A DNA stretch of 34,971 nucleotides from DATBFX01 sp036558305 (lineage in GTDB: Bacteria > Chloroflexota > Chloroflexia > Thermomicrobiales > UBA6265). Each line of letters begins with the position of its first letter. The first letter of the stretch is position 1. Location of the stretch: assembly GCA_036558305.1 (NCBI GenBank), contig DATBFX010000105.1, forward strand, positions 1 to 34,971. The letters are read 5' to 3'. Below are positions 8,220 to 16,171 of the stretch, in pieces. A program made the position numbers and the translations under genes. Under the pieces are notes generated by a model. It ran no database searches and was not told the origin of the DNA. It was given only the letters and a program-made list of their open reading frames with translations.

Positions 8220-8738
8220 TCACGCTACCGGCGTCGCCCCGTCCGCTCGTCCGCCCGTCGCCTCGGCCAGCGTTTCCTGGATCAAGCGCGATTGCGCCGC
8301 CGGATCGAGTTCCTTGCGCACGATCTTCGTCGCCGCGGTCACGGCGAGATCGGCGACCTCCTGCCGCAGTTGCTGCCGCGCTTGCTCGGTCTCGGCCCGC
8401 AGCGTCGCCCGCGCCTGGTTCAGGAAGATGTCCTGCTGCTGCGCCGCGGCCTCTTGGGCCCGCGCCACCAGCGCCTCGCCTTGCTGCCGCGACTGGCCCA
8501 GGATCTCCTGCGCCTGCCGTCGCGCCTCGGCCAGCACCTCTTCGTTGCGCGCCGCCGTCGCCTGCAGATCCTGCTGCATGCGCTGCGCCGCCTCCATGCT
8601 CTCCCGCACCCGCTCGGTCCGTTGGTCGAGCATGCTCGTGATCGGACCCAACGCGTACTTCCAGAGCAGGATTACGAAGATGATGAATGCTGCAATCTGG
8701 ATACCCAAATTCCAGCCATTGACGCCAAGTGAACCCAT
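8220..8738 (-). CDS. atpF: F1Fo-ATP synthase subunit b
   Basis: Subunit b forms the membrane-anchored peripheral stalk. The 172-residue product has one N-terminal membrane helix (about 10-28, LGIQIAAFIIFVILLWKYAL) followed by a long charged coiled coil rich in Ala, Glu, Gln and Arg, as expected. The family PI-type turn and the LDQRTERVRESMEAA segment follow the membrane helix. The C-terminal part (VADLAVTAATKIVRKELD) contacts delta in known enzymes. Only one b-type gene is present, so the stalk is presumably a homodimer. Confidence 0.96.
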   Translation of the reverse strand: MGSLGVNGWNLGIQIAAFIIFVILLWKYALGPITSMLDQRTERVRESMEAAQRMQQDLQATAARNEEVLAEARRQAQEILGQSRQQGEALVARAQEAAAQQQDIFLNQARATLRAETEQARQQLRQEVADLAVTAATKIVRKELDPAAQSRLIQETLAEATGGRADGATPVA

Positions 8739-8761
8739 GGTCTCGGTACCCCCCGCCGTCG

Positions 8762-8837
8762 AGGGAACAGTCGTCAGGGAACGGGGAACAGGAGCACGTT
8801 CAACGTCTGTTCCCTGTTCCCCGTCCCCTGTTCCCTT
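8762..8837. repeat. Heptamer-type inverted repeat between atpE and atpF
   Basis: Interspersed copies of GGGAACA and close variants make two arms. The best pairing is 8776-8792 with 8813-8829 (16 of 17), and a further AGGGAACAG copy at 8762-8770 can pair with the outer right end. The right end lies a few bases behind the atpE stop codon. Confidence 0.88.
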
Positions 8838-8839
8838 CG

Positions 8840-9127
8840 CTAGACGAACAGGATCATGATCGCGATGACGAGGGCGTAGATGGCGACCGCCTCGGCGAGC
8901 GCGGCACCGATGATCATCGTCGTTCGGATCGAACCCTCGGCCTCCGGGTTACGCCCGAGCGCTTCCATCGCGCCGCGGACCGCGAAACCGATACCGAGAC
9001 CCGGACCGATCGCCCCGACACCGATGGCGATGCCGGCACCGATGTAGCGCGCCACCTTGATCAAGTCGTCGCCGGTCGCATCGACTGCCGCCGGCACGAT
9101 GTGCAGTCCGCTAAGGTCACCGAGCAC
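8840..9127 (-). CDS. atpE: F1Fo-ATP synthase subunit c
   Basis: Subunit c forms the membrane rotor ring. The 95-residue protein has a short N-terminal lead, then a helical hairpin. Helix 1 has the glycine-rich packing series (GAGIAIGVGAIGPGLGIG), the loop is RNPE, and helix 2 carries the ion-binding glutamate E79 in GAALAEAVAIYALV. I see no obvious extra sodium-ligand pattern, so proton coupling is the likelier reading. The GTG start at 9127 follows AGGAGG at eight bases. Confidence 0.96.
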   Translation of the reverse strand: MLGDLSGLHIVPAAVDATGDDLIKVARYIGAGIAIGVGAIGPGLGIGFAVRGAMEALGRNPEAEGSIRTTMIIGAALAEAVAIYALVIAIMILFV

Positions 9128-9268
9128 GTTGGTTTCCTCCTGGTCGGCCGTCCCTCACGACGCCGCCCCGCGTAACGTGGAGGCGGACCACTCCGCCCCT
9201 CGCCCCCAATTCATTCGCCCCGTTACCGCGAACGCGCCAACACGCATGCGGACCGTTCCACATCCTGG

Positions 9269-10171
9269 TTAGTCGCCCGTACCGGCCCGTGCCGCCTGGG
9301 CGCCACTGGCGGCCGGTTCGTGACCGAGCTCGTGTTCGTGATCCTCGTCTCCGTGTTCCCCTGCCGTCGCCAGCGTGATGTAGATCAGCGTCAGCAGGGC
9401 AAAGACGAGCGCCTGGATCGTCCCGAACAAGAGCTCCAGCCCCAGGAAAACCACCGGGAACAGAATCGGGATCACCACCAACTTGACCGCGTTCGCGATC
9501 GCGTACATCACGGCGAGCAAGATCTCGCCGGCAAAAACGTTGCCGAAAAGACGGAAGGAGAGCGAGATGATCCGCGCGAACTCCTGGATCACCTCCAGCG
9601 GGAAGATCCACCACGGATCGGCCATGTGCTTGATCCGCCCGCGGACCCCGTGCGCCCGGACCCCGGCGATCTGCACCACCGTGAACGTGATCAGCGCCAT
9701 CGCCAGCGTCATGTTGAGGTCGGCATTCGGCGAGCGCAGGAAGGGCTTGAGGATTCGCTCTCCCTCCTCGTTGTGGTGGACCGTACCGATCGTGCCGACG
9801 CCGGGGAAGAGACCGGAATAGTTCGCGAACAGGATGAAGATGAAGAGCGCGCCGATCAACGGGAAGATCCGCCGGCCGACCCGCTTGCCCGCCGTCCCCT
9901 CGACCAGACCGAGCAAAAATTCGGCGATCGCTTCGAGAACGCCCTGGCCGCGCCCCGGCACCAGTGTCGCTTTGCGCGCAATCGCCGAGAAGACGATGAG
10001 GATGAGCGCCATCACGATGAACATCGTGAGCATCGCGTTGGTGACGGGAATCGGACCGATCTTGAACAGCTCTTCCGCCGCCAGGCTGACCTCGATGTGG
10101 ATTTTGGCGACGGGAAGCGAACCGAAGCGGAAGAGATTGCTGGCCGCCAGACCGACGAAGTCGCTGTCCAT
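9269..10171 (-). CDS. atpB: F1Fo-ATP synthase subunit a
   Basis: Subunit a is the stator channel for ions beside the c-ring. The 300-residue protein has several membrane helices and the essential arginine R207 in the conserved block ISLSFRLFGNVFAGE. Other landmarks are the ALFIFILFANYSGLFPG helix and the final GTIQALVFALLTLIYI helix. A histidine/acidic tail (GEHGDEDHEHELGHEP) follows the last helix; this is longer than usual and could bind metal, but that is speculation. It starts 9 bp behind the AtpZ-like gene. The 141 bp between it and atpE hold no repeat. Confidence 0.96.
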   Translation of the reverse strand: MDSDFVGLAASNLFRFGSLPVAKIHIEVSLAAEELFKIGPIPVTNAMLTMFIVMALILIVFSAIARKATLVPGRGQGVLEAIAEFLLGLVEGTAGKRVGRRIFPLIGALFIFILFANYSGLFPGVGTIGTVHHNEEGERILKPFLRSPNADLNMTLAMALITFTVVQIAGVRAHGVRGRIKHMADPWWIFPLEVIQEFARIISLSFRLFGNVFAGEILLAVMYAIANAVKLVVIPILFPVVFLGLELLFGTIQALVFALLTLIYITLATAGEHGDEDHEHELGHEPAASGAQAARAGTGD

Positions 10172-10180
10172 CCTGCGGAG

Positions 10181-10504
10181 TTACTCCTCGTCCCCACGAC
10201 CCGTTCCCGGATCGGCCCCGGAACCGCGCCGCCCGGCGACGCGATCGATCTGCCGTGTCAGCGGCCCCGGCGAAACGTCCTTCCGACCGACCCGCGACAA
10301 CTCGTACAGTTGGTAGCCGGCCGCCGTCAGCGCCAGCGCCACCCCGATCAAGGTGAAAACCGGCGCCGTATCGGCCTTCCGGTCCACGAACACCCCGCCC
10401 GCGATGAACAAAACGACGGTCACCACAATAGAGCAGCCGAGGCCCGTGGCTGCTCCGGCTGCTCCTAGTCCTGCTCGTTCCTTTGGTGAGGGTTGGTTCT
10501 GCAA
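10181..10504 (-). CDS. AtpZ/AtpI-family ATP synthase accessory membrane protein
   Basis: The first gene of the ATP synthase operon encodes 107 residues with two membrane helices (about 22-38 and 49-67: LGCSIVVTVVLFIAGGVFVD and VFTLIGVALALTAAGYQLY). This matches the short AtpZ/AtpI family, which sits at the head of atp operons and is implicated in c-ring assembly and, with AtpI, magnesium or calcium transport. Only TTG at 10504 is available as a start at the right place; a GGAGG lies about 15 bases upstream. The C-terminal 35 residues are polar and lineage-specific. Confidence 0.8.
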   Translation of the reverse strand: MQNQPSPKERAGLGAAGAATGLGCSIVVTVVLFIAGGVFVDRKADTAPVFTLIGVALALTAAGYQLYELSRVGRKDVSPGPLTRQIDRVAGRRGSGADPGTGRGDEE

Positions 10505-10718
10505 GCCGACCCCCGGACCTCCGTCCTGATTGCGAACAATATCACAATCCCCCCGGCCACGCCACCGCGTTCCGTGACCTCGTGCACGTCTCGCGCCATC
10601 CGCCCGTGCCCCTACACAAGGCGCATCGGCGTATCACGTCGCACGCCCGAAACGGCTATGCTTCCCCGAGTCGCGCCGAGCTACCGGAGCGTCGAAACGG
10701 GGCATCAGTGGGTTGGGG
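10505..10718 (-). promoter_or_regulatory. Divergent intergenic region ahead of the atp operon
   Basis: The 214 bp between the operon head and the MATE gene must hold the operon promoter. An AT-richer patch at 10529-10549 includes a TATTGT-like hexamer on the minus strand inside an interrupted GATTG/CAATC inverted repeat. No convincing -35 element can be assigned, so this is only a candidate. Confidence 0.35.
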
Positions 10719-12200
10719 ATGACGATCGCAACGGAAGAAGTCACTTCGGCTGGCACCGCCCGGCGCGATCTCCCGCTCCCGGGCGACGATCGCATCGACC
10801 CAACAGTCGACCCGAACTCGCCCACCGAGGTTCATCGGCTGCCGCCGATGACGCAGCGACGCGTCCTTGCCCTCGCCCTCCCCATCATCGGCGAGAACCT
10901 CCTCCAAACGACGGTCGGCGCGGTCGACACCCTGATGGTCGCACGGCTCGACAAAGCCTCGGTCGCCGGGGTCGGCACCGCCGCCGAGTTCGTCTTTTTC
11001 ATCATTTCCATCCTGGCCGCCCTCGAAGTCGGCGCCACCGTCCTCGTTTCTCAGGCGTTCGGCGCGCGCGACCTCGCCTCGGTCCGCCGGCTCGCCCGCC
11101 AAGCGTTGGTCTGGGGCGTCATCCTCGCCGTCCCCGTCTCGATCGGCGGCTACTTCGCCGCCGGACCGGTCATCGGTCTCTTCGGCACCGAACCGGACGT
11201 CGCCCACCACGCCACCACCTACCTCCAGATCACCGCCGCGACCAGCGTCGCCCTCCTCCTCACCTTCGTCTGCAGCGCCATCTTCCGCGGCGTCGGCGAC
11301 AGCCGCACACCCCTCCTCGCCTCCCTCATCGCCAACGCCGTCAACCTCGTCGCGGCCTACCTCCTCATCTTCGGTCACCTCGGCCTCCCCAAACTCGGTG
11401 TCGCCGGCAGCGCCTGGGGCGCCGCCCTCGCCCGCGCCACCTCCGCCTCGATCCTCCTGCTGATCCTCTTCAGCGGCCGGCGCGTCGTCTCCATCCGAGG
11501 CCGGTCCGGTTGGCGCCCCCGCTTCGATACCGCCCGTTCCCTCTTCCGCCTCGGTCTGCCCGCCTCGCTCGAGCAGGTGCTGACCTCGGCCGGTTTCACC
11601 ACCATGCTCGCCGTCGTCGCGCTCCTCGGCACCGCCGCCCTCGCCGCCCAGCAAATCGCCTTCACCGCCCTCTCGATCGCCTTCATGCCCGGTTTCGGTT
11701 TCGCCCTCGCCGCCACCGCCCTCGTCGGCCAGAGCGTCGGCGCCCGCAACCTCGCCGACGCCGGCAAGGCCGCCCGCATCGCCGAGCGCTGGGCCATCGC
11801 CTGGATGGCGGTCGGCGGGCTGATCTACTTCGCCCTCGCCCGCCCCGTCATGACCTTCTTCACCCACGACCGCGCCGTCGTCGAATCCGGCGTCAACGCC
11901 CTCCACGCCATCAGTCTCAGCCTTCCCTTCTGGGCCATCTGGTCGGTCAACGCCGGTGCCCTGCGCGGTCTCGGCGACACCCGCGTCCCCCTCCTGATGA
12001 GCATCGTCACCGTCTGGACCGCCGTCGGTCTCGCCTACCTCGCGGTCACCTACCTCGACGCCGGTCTCGGCCTGGTCTGGTTCACCTTCATGATCACCTC
12101 GCCCATCGGCGCCTTCGGCAACCGATACATCCTCCGTCGTCGTCTCCGCAAAAACCACCACGCTCTCGGTCTCCAAGCCGTCCAGGTCTCCCACGCGTAG
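10719..12200 (+). CDS. MATE-family multidrug/cation exporter
   Basis: A MATE antiporter exports organic cations or drugs against Na+ or H+ across the inner membrane. The protein (493 residues from ATG 10719; a TTG lies six bases earlier) has about 12 membrane helices in two homologous halves, each opening with the family pattern: LALPIIGENLLQTTVGAVDTLMVARLD near residue 47 and LGLPASLEQVLTSAGFTTML near 275. GVGDSRTPLL and GLGDTRVPLL mark the matching loops. The first 40 residues are polar and cytoplasmic. The stop codon TAG is the first part of a repeat element (GTAGGGGCGG). Substrate cannot be inferred. Confidence 0.93.
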   Translation: MTIATEEVTSAGTARRDLPLPGDDRIDPTVDPNSPTEVHRLPPMTQRRVLALALPIIGENLLQTTVGAVDTLMVARLDKASVAGVGTAAEFVFFIISILAALEVGATVLVSQAFGARDLASVRRLARQALVWGVILAVPVSIGGYFAAGPVIGLFGTEPDVAHHATTYLQITAATSVALLLTFVCSAIFRGVGDSRTPLLASLIANAVNLVAAYLLIFGHLGLPKLGVAGSAWGAALARATSASILLLILFSGRRVVSIRGRSGWRPRFDTARSLFRLGLPASLEQVLTSAGFTTMLAVVALLGTAALAAQQIAFTALSIAFMPGFGFALAATALVGQSVGARNLADAGKAARIAERWAIAWMAVGGLIYFALARPVMTFFTHDRAVVESGVNALHAISLSLPFWAIWSVNAGALRGLGDTRVPLLMSIVTVWTAVGLAYLAVTYLDAGLGLVWFTFMITSPIGAFGNRYILRRRLRKNHHALGLQAVQVSHA

Positions 12201-12284
12201 GGGCGGACCGCCGTGTCCGCCCTCGTTCACATGCGCAATCGTGGAGGGCGGACAGCGCCCGCAGGGCACCCGGTCCGCCCCTAC
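12197..12284. repeat. GTAGGGGCGG-type inverted repeat, copy 1
   Basis: The left arm (12197-12224) begins GTAGGGGCGGACCGCCGTGT and is matched by a right arm ending at 12284. The right arm carries an internal change of about a dozen bases (AGCGCCCGCAGGGCAC region) compared with the perfect copy at 33063-33141. The TAG in its first four bases is the stop codon of the MATE gene. Confidence 0.9.
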
Positions 12285-12411
12285 GGACGTGTCGATGGCA
12301 TCCTTCACCCGCCACCCATCCCACCCCGCTATACTTTCCCCCCAACAGTCAACCGAGAGCGTTGGGGTGGCGCGGGTCCCGAACGAGGCGGCGGGACCAG
12401 GGAGCGGCGGC

Positions 12412-13710
12412 GTGCGGGCGCGCGGTGGGCAAATCGAATCCGGCGCCCCGGCGTCGCGTCGGTCCTGGATTCCCTTTTCCCTCGGCCTCGGCAGAGACGT
12501 CACCCTCCTCTTCTGGGCGCTCTCCGTCTTCAACTTCGGTTTCGGCCTCTACGCCTACCTCTTCACCATCTACCTCGAAGACCTCGGCGCCAGCGCCTTC
12601 CAAATCGGCCTCATGGTCGGCGCCCAGGGTCTCCTCCGCATCGCCGTCAACCTCCCCGCCGGTATCCTCGTCGATCACTTTTCCCGCAAGAAAATCGTCA
12701 TCGCCACCACGCTCGTCACCGTCCCGGCCGCGTTGATCTACGGGTTTGCCCACGCCTGGTGGCAAGTCCTGCCGGGTATGCTCCTGATCGTCCTCGGCAA
12801 CCTCGGCACGCCGGCGTTCTCCTCCTACCTGGCCGAAGCCGGCACCGCCACCGATCGCGGTCGCGCCTTTTCGCTGGTCTACGTGATTGGTCCCAGCATC
12901 GCCCTCGCCCTCGCCCCCGTCACCGGCGGTTGGCTCGCCGACGTCACCTCCTTTCGGGTGGTCTTCTGTTGCAGTGCCGCCGCCTTCGCCGCCTCCACGA
13001 TCATCCTCGCCCGCCTATCCGAGCGACCGATCGTCCACCACGCTGGCACCTCCGCCCGCTATCGCGACGCGATGACCGTCCCCGTCATCCGCGCGCTCGC
13101 CGCCCTCCAGTTCGCCGTCCTGGCGATCCTGACCGTCGGCACCACCCTGCTCCCCAATTACCTGAAGGAGGTCCACCACATCGGCGTCGGCACCATCGGC
13201 TGGTTCGGCTCGCTCGCCGCCGTCGGCAGCGCCCTGGTCTCGCTCTCCCTCTCCCGCGTCAAGGTCATCACGACCATCCGTACGATCGGCCTCGCGCCGA
13301 TCTGCGTCGGCTTCCTCTGCGGCGTCACCCTGTTGACCGGAAATCCGCTCATCCTCGCCGCCGCCTTCCTCGGACGCGGCGGATTCATGGTCGCCTGGTC
13401 CCTCTTCGCCGCCGTCCTCAGCGACACCGCACCCCCGAAATTGCTCGGCCGGGCCTTTGCCTTCTGCGAATTCCTCGGCGCCATCGGACTCACCCTCGCC
13501 CCCTTCGCGGCCGGCGCCCTCTACGATTGGCGTCGCGGCGCGCCCCTGCTCGTCACCTGCCTCGCCACCCCCCTGCTGGCCGCCATGGCATTCTGGATCG
13601 AGTGCCGCTTCGTGCGACCGGCCATGCAAGCCCGCGCCGCCGAAGCTATCATCGCCCCGGCGGCAGATCGCGGCGCCCAGACCGCCGCCGTCGCCGAAGG
13701 AGTCGCTTGA
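12412..13710 (+). CDS. Major facilitator superfamily transporter
   Basis: The product has about 12 membrane helices with MFS signatures: the loop 2-3 basic motif (GILVDHFSRKK), the TPAFSSYLAEA helix-5 region and the second-half helices ending in FVRP. Substrate is unknown. The frame is open back to 12241 inside a repeat; I prefer GTG 12412 (432 residues) because AGGGAG lies seven bases upstream and the residues before it are low-complexity, but ATG 12295 is possible. The next gene starts four bases after its stop, so they are probably co-transcribed, which hints that the transporter may move a substrate or product of the C45 hydrolase. Confidence 0.9.
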   Translation: MRARGGQIESGAPASRRSWIPFSLGLGRDVTLLFWALSVFNFGFGLYAYLFTIYLEDLGASAFQIGLMVGAQGLLRIAVNLPAGILVDHFSRKKIVIATTLVTVPAALIYGFAHAWWQVLPGMLLIVLGNLGTPAFSSYLAEAGTATDRGRAFSLVYVIGPSIALALAPVTGGWLADVTSFRVVFCCSAAAFAASTIILARLSERPIVHHAGTSARYRDAMTVPVIRALAALQFAVLAILTVGTTLLPNYLKEVHHIGVGTIGWFGSLAAVGSALVSLSLSRVKVITTIRTIGLAPICVGFLCGVTLLTGNPLILAAAFLGRGGFMVAWSLFAAVLSDTAPPKLLGRAFAFCEFLGAIGLTLAPFAAGALYDWRRGAPLLVTCLATPLLAAMAFWIECRFVRPAMQARAAEAIIAPAADRGAQTAAVAEGVA

Positions 13711-13714
13711 CCGG

Positions 13715-14752
13715 ATGATCCCCCTGATCGACACCGGCGGCAGTGCCTACGCGATCGGTCTCGACGTCGGTCGTGCCGTCCGCGACCAGATCCAGACCGC
13801 CGCCGCCTCCACCCGCGCCGACTTCGCCCGTTCCAACGACGAACGCGTCGTCGAGCGCATCGGTGCCTACCTCGCCGCCACCGAACGCGTCGCCCCGGAG
13901 GTCGTCGCAGAACTCCGCGGCATGGCCGACGGTTCCGGCGTCCCCTTCGCCGAACTCTTCGTCATGAACGCCACCGCCGAGCTCAACCAGGAAGTCGGCC
14001 GCTTCGAGGAGTGCACCGTCGCCGGTGTCACCCAGTCCGGCACCGCCGACGGCTCCGTTCTCCTCGCTCACAACGAAGACGCCACCGCCGGTTGGGCCGA
14101 CCTCACCTACCTCATCCGCGCCGAACCCGACGACGCCCCGGCCTTCGTCGCCTTCACCTACGCCGGTCTCCTCCTTCACCAGGGCGTCAACGCCGCCGGT
14201 CTGGCCTCGGTCGGCAACGCCCTCTACGCCCGTGATGCCCACCCCGGCATCCCCAAACTCTTCCTGTACCGCCGCGCCATCGCCCAACGCACCATCGAGG
14301 ACGCCATCCGCGCCGTCACCGACCCCACCCGCGCCTTCGGCAACAACCACCTGTTCGCCAACGCCGACGGCGACGTTTACGACGTCGAAGTCTCCGGTTG
14401 CGACTGGGCGCTCCACCACGCCGGCAACCGTTTCCTCGTCCACGCCAACCACTTCGTCAGCCCGGACCTCGCCCACCTCGACCGTGACGAAGACCTTCTC
14501 AACTCACGCCTCCGCCAAAAACGCATCGAACGTCTCATCGATGCCGCCTGGGGCACCATCACCCCCGGCTCGCTCCGCGCCATCGTGAGCGACCACGCCA
14601 ACTACCCGAAATCCGTCTGCAAACACCACACCCCCGACAGCGACCTCGACTACGGCACCATCGGCAGCCTCGTCATCGACGTCTCCACTCGCACCCTCTG
14701 GGCTTGCTCCGGCAACCCCTGCCGCGCCGAATGGCGCGAGGTACGGGTCTGA
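13715..14752 (+). CDS. C45-family N-terminal-nucleophile hydrolase (acyltransferase/amidase-like)
   Basis: The 345-residue protein resembles the C45 family, whose members include fungal isopenicillin N acyltransferase and bacterial acylases. These are made as a proenzyme that cleaves itself before a cysteine that becomes the nucleophile. Here C100 in FEECTVAGV is placed at the family's cleavage position, followed by DGSVLLAHNEDA, a conserved pocket segment, and GLLLHQGVNAAGLASVGNAL. The residue before the cysteine is Glu rather than the Gly of the fungal enzyme. The ATG at 13715 lies four bases behind the MFS stop and has AAGGAG somewhat far upstream. The amide substrate is unknown. Confidence 0.87.
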   Translation: MIPLIDTGGSAYAIGLDVGRAVRDQIQTAAASTRADFARSNDERVVERIGAYLAATERVAPEVVAELRGMADGSGVPFAELFVMNATAELNQEVGRFEECTVAGVTQSGTADGSVLLAHNEDATAGWADLTYLIRAEPDDAPAFVAFTYAGLLLHQGVNAAGLASVGNALYARDAHPGIPKLFLYRRAIAQRTIEDAIRAVTDPTRAFGNNHLFANADGDVYDVEVSGCDWALHHAGNRFLVHANHFVSPDLAHLDRDEDLLNSRLRQKRIERLIDAAWGTITPGSLRAIVSDHANYPKSVCKHHTPDSDLDYGTIGSLVIDVSTRTLWACSGNPCRAEWREVRV

Positions 14753-15111
14753 CCCGACCCGACGCCGCGGCAACGACGCCTCGAGTTACCGCTCATTGAA
14801 GAGGAGTCGGGCCACGTCGTTCGTAGGGGCAGCGAAGGCCGTCTGTTCAGCAACCCTCCTCAGAGCGTCCTTCACAACCGCCCTGGCCGTTTCCGTTCTC
14901 AGCCCCCTTCAGTGGGCTTCGTCGGTTGAGCGCGGGGTCTTCAGCCCCGCGCGCGGGCGGCGCCGCGCGGTTCCGCACGGAATTTTACGGTTCTGCCACG
15001 CCGCGCCTCGCCGCGGTGACGCGCCCGCGACGGGCGCCGTCCTACGCTTGCTAGGACGGTCGCCCGGGGCTTCCCCGGGTGGGCACCGTCCCGCGCCTAA
15101 GGAGGTGGAAC
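14753..15111. other. Intergenic region with a short hairpin and repeat fragments
   Basis: No convincing gene is seen in these 359 bases. At 14930-14952 an eight-base stem (GCGCGGGG / CCCCGCGC) closes a seven-base loop and may terminate the upstream operon. A lone GTAGGGGC at 14823-14830 looks like a fragment of the repeat seen at 12197 and 33063. Just before the next gene, GCCCGGGG and CCCCGGGT at about 15062-15080 form another small palindrome. Confidence 0.6.
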
Positions 15112-15291
15112 GTGACGGACGACGATGCTTGGGGCTGGTTGATCGCCGGGCTCACCCTGGTACTCGCCGGGCTGGTACTCCTGCATGTGGGCGACCCGTT
15201 CCTATCCGCGATGTGGGGCGTGGCCCTCGCCCTGAGCGGCGGTGCCTTAGCGGTGGTCGGCACCGGGGCGCTCCTTCGCCTGTGGCGCTAG
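15112..15291 (+). CDS. Small two-helix membrane protein
   Basis: The 59-residue product has two predicted membrane helices (about residues 6-24 and 32-52), a short acidic N-terminus (TDDDAWGW) and a basic end (LLRLWR). The GTG start at 15112 is chosen because an almost perfect Shine-Dalgarno, TAAGGAGGTGGAAC, leads directly into it; the frame upstream has no support. The family is not recognised. It is the first of three tiny membrane-protein genes in a row on the same strand, each with its own strong ribosome-binding site. Confidence 0.75.
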   Translation: MTDDDAWGWLIAGLTLVLAGLVLLHVGDPFLSAMWGVALALSGGALAVVGTGALLRLWR

Positions 15292-15414
15292 AAGGCCGCT
15301 CGGCGTGTCGTGCCGTCGCCACGCGACACCCACCGTCGGTACCACATGCCGACGGCCGACGCCTTCGCCCACACCCGCATCGACGGCTACCGACGCGGAG
15401 AAATGGAGGTTCCG

Positions 15415-15681
15415 ATGCTCGACCAGGTCAAGCGGCTGATCCACGCCGGGAACGTCCGCCGCATCGTCGTGACGCAGGGCGACCGCACGGTCGTCGATGT
15501 GCCGTTGACTGTTGGCGCGGTCGGGGCGCTGCTGGCGCCGTGGTTGGCGGCGGCCGGGACGCTGGTTGCCTTGGTCACCGGCTGCACGATCCGGCTCAAG
15601 CGGACGGAGGAGCCGGTGCCGACGGCAGCCCAGGAGCGCGACGCCACCCTGCCGCCCGACGAAGGCGCCACCAGCGCATAG
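15415..15681 (+). CDS. DUF4342 domain protein
   Basis: The 88-residue product matches the DUF4342 pattern: an N-terminal helix (LDQVKRLIHAGNVRRIVV), a short strand pair (DRTVVDVPL) and a hydrophobic hairpin (TVGAVGALLAPWLAAAGTLVALVTGCTIRLKR). In most family members a UBA-like helical domain precedes this; here it is absent. Function is unknown. The ATG at 15415 has GGAGG five bases upstream; an ATG at 15403 in the same frame is the alternative. The last 20 residues are polar. Confidence 0.82.
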   Translation: MLDQVKRLIHAGNVRRIVVTQGDRTVVDVPLTVGAVGALLAPWLAAAGTLVALVTGCTIRLKRTEEPVPTAAQERDATLPPDEGATSA

Positions 15682-15915
15682 CCGGTCCCGCCGTCGGTCG
15701 TTCCCCGAGCACGTGTGAGGCCAGGGGAGGGCGGAGACGCCTCAGTGCCCATGGTCGGCGGTCGTTCCTGGTCGTCCGCCTCCGTGGACGAGCCGGCGGC
15801 GGCCGACGCGATCGTTGCGGTCGTGCAATGCGACGTCAAGCACGGACCCCGCTTCGAGGGCATGGCCGCCGACCTCAGTCGCGAGCGGCGGGGCGGCGGC
15901 GAGGTAGGAGCGGAA

Positions 15916-16089
15916 ATGCGCTGGGGGGCATTGGCCCGCGCCGCGCTCTTCGGGGCGATCGCGAGCGGCGTCGCGGTCGGCTTGGCAGCCCTGGAACACC
16001 CGAGTTCGCGGGCCTTTTTGCTCGCCGTGTTCGGGCTCGCGTGGTCGGCAGTGACGGTCTGGGCGTACCGGCGGACCGGCAAGGAGTAG
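15916..16089 (+). CDS. Small membrane protein
   Basis: The 57-residue product begins MRWGALARAALFGA, has two hydrophobic stretches (about 7-25 and 32-49) and ends in a basic YRRTGKE tail. ATG 15916 is chosen because AGGAG lies five bases upstream; the open frame continues further left without a comparable signal and with no hydrophobic character. It is unrecognised. Its layout (two helices, basic C-terminus) echoes the gene at 15112. Confidence 0.68.
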   Translation: MRWGALARAALFGAIASGVAVGLAALEHPSSRAFLLAVFGLAWSAVTVWAYRRTGKE

Positions 16090-16171
16090 CCGACGCCCCG
16101 GTCGGTCTCGACACGCCGCGCCGGTTGTCCGGTCCGCTCATCTCTGCCGGGAACCTCCCCGGGTCCATCAG

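Noticed and set aside
10656..12533. 625-codon open frame on the minus strand opposite the MATE gene
   Set aside because: It is Gly/Glu/Asp-rich with no recognisable fold, as expected for the complement of a GC-rich membrane-protein gene.
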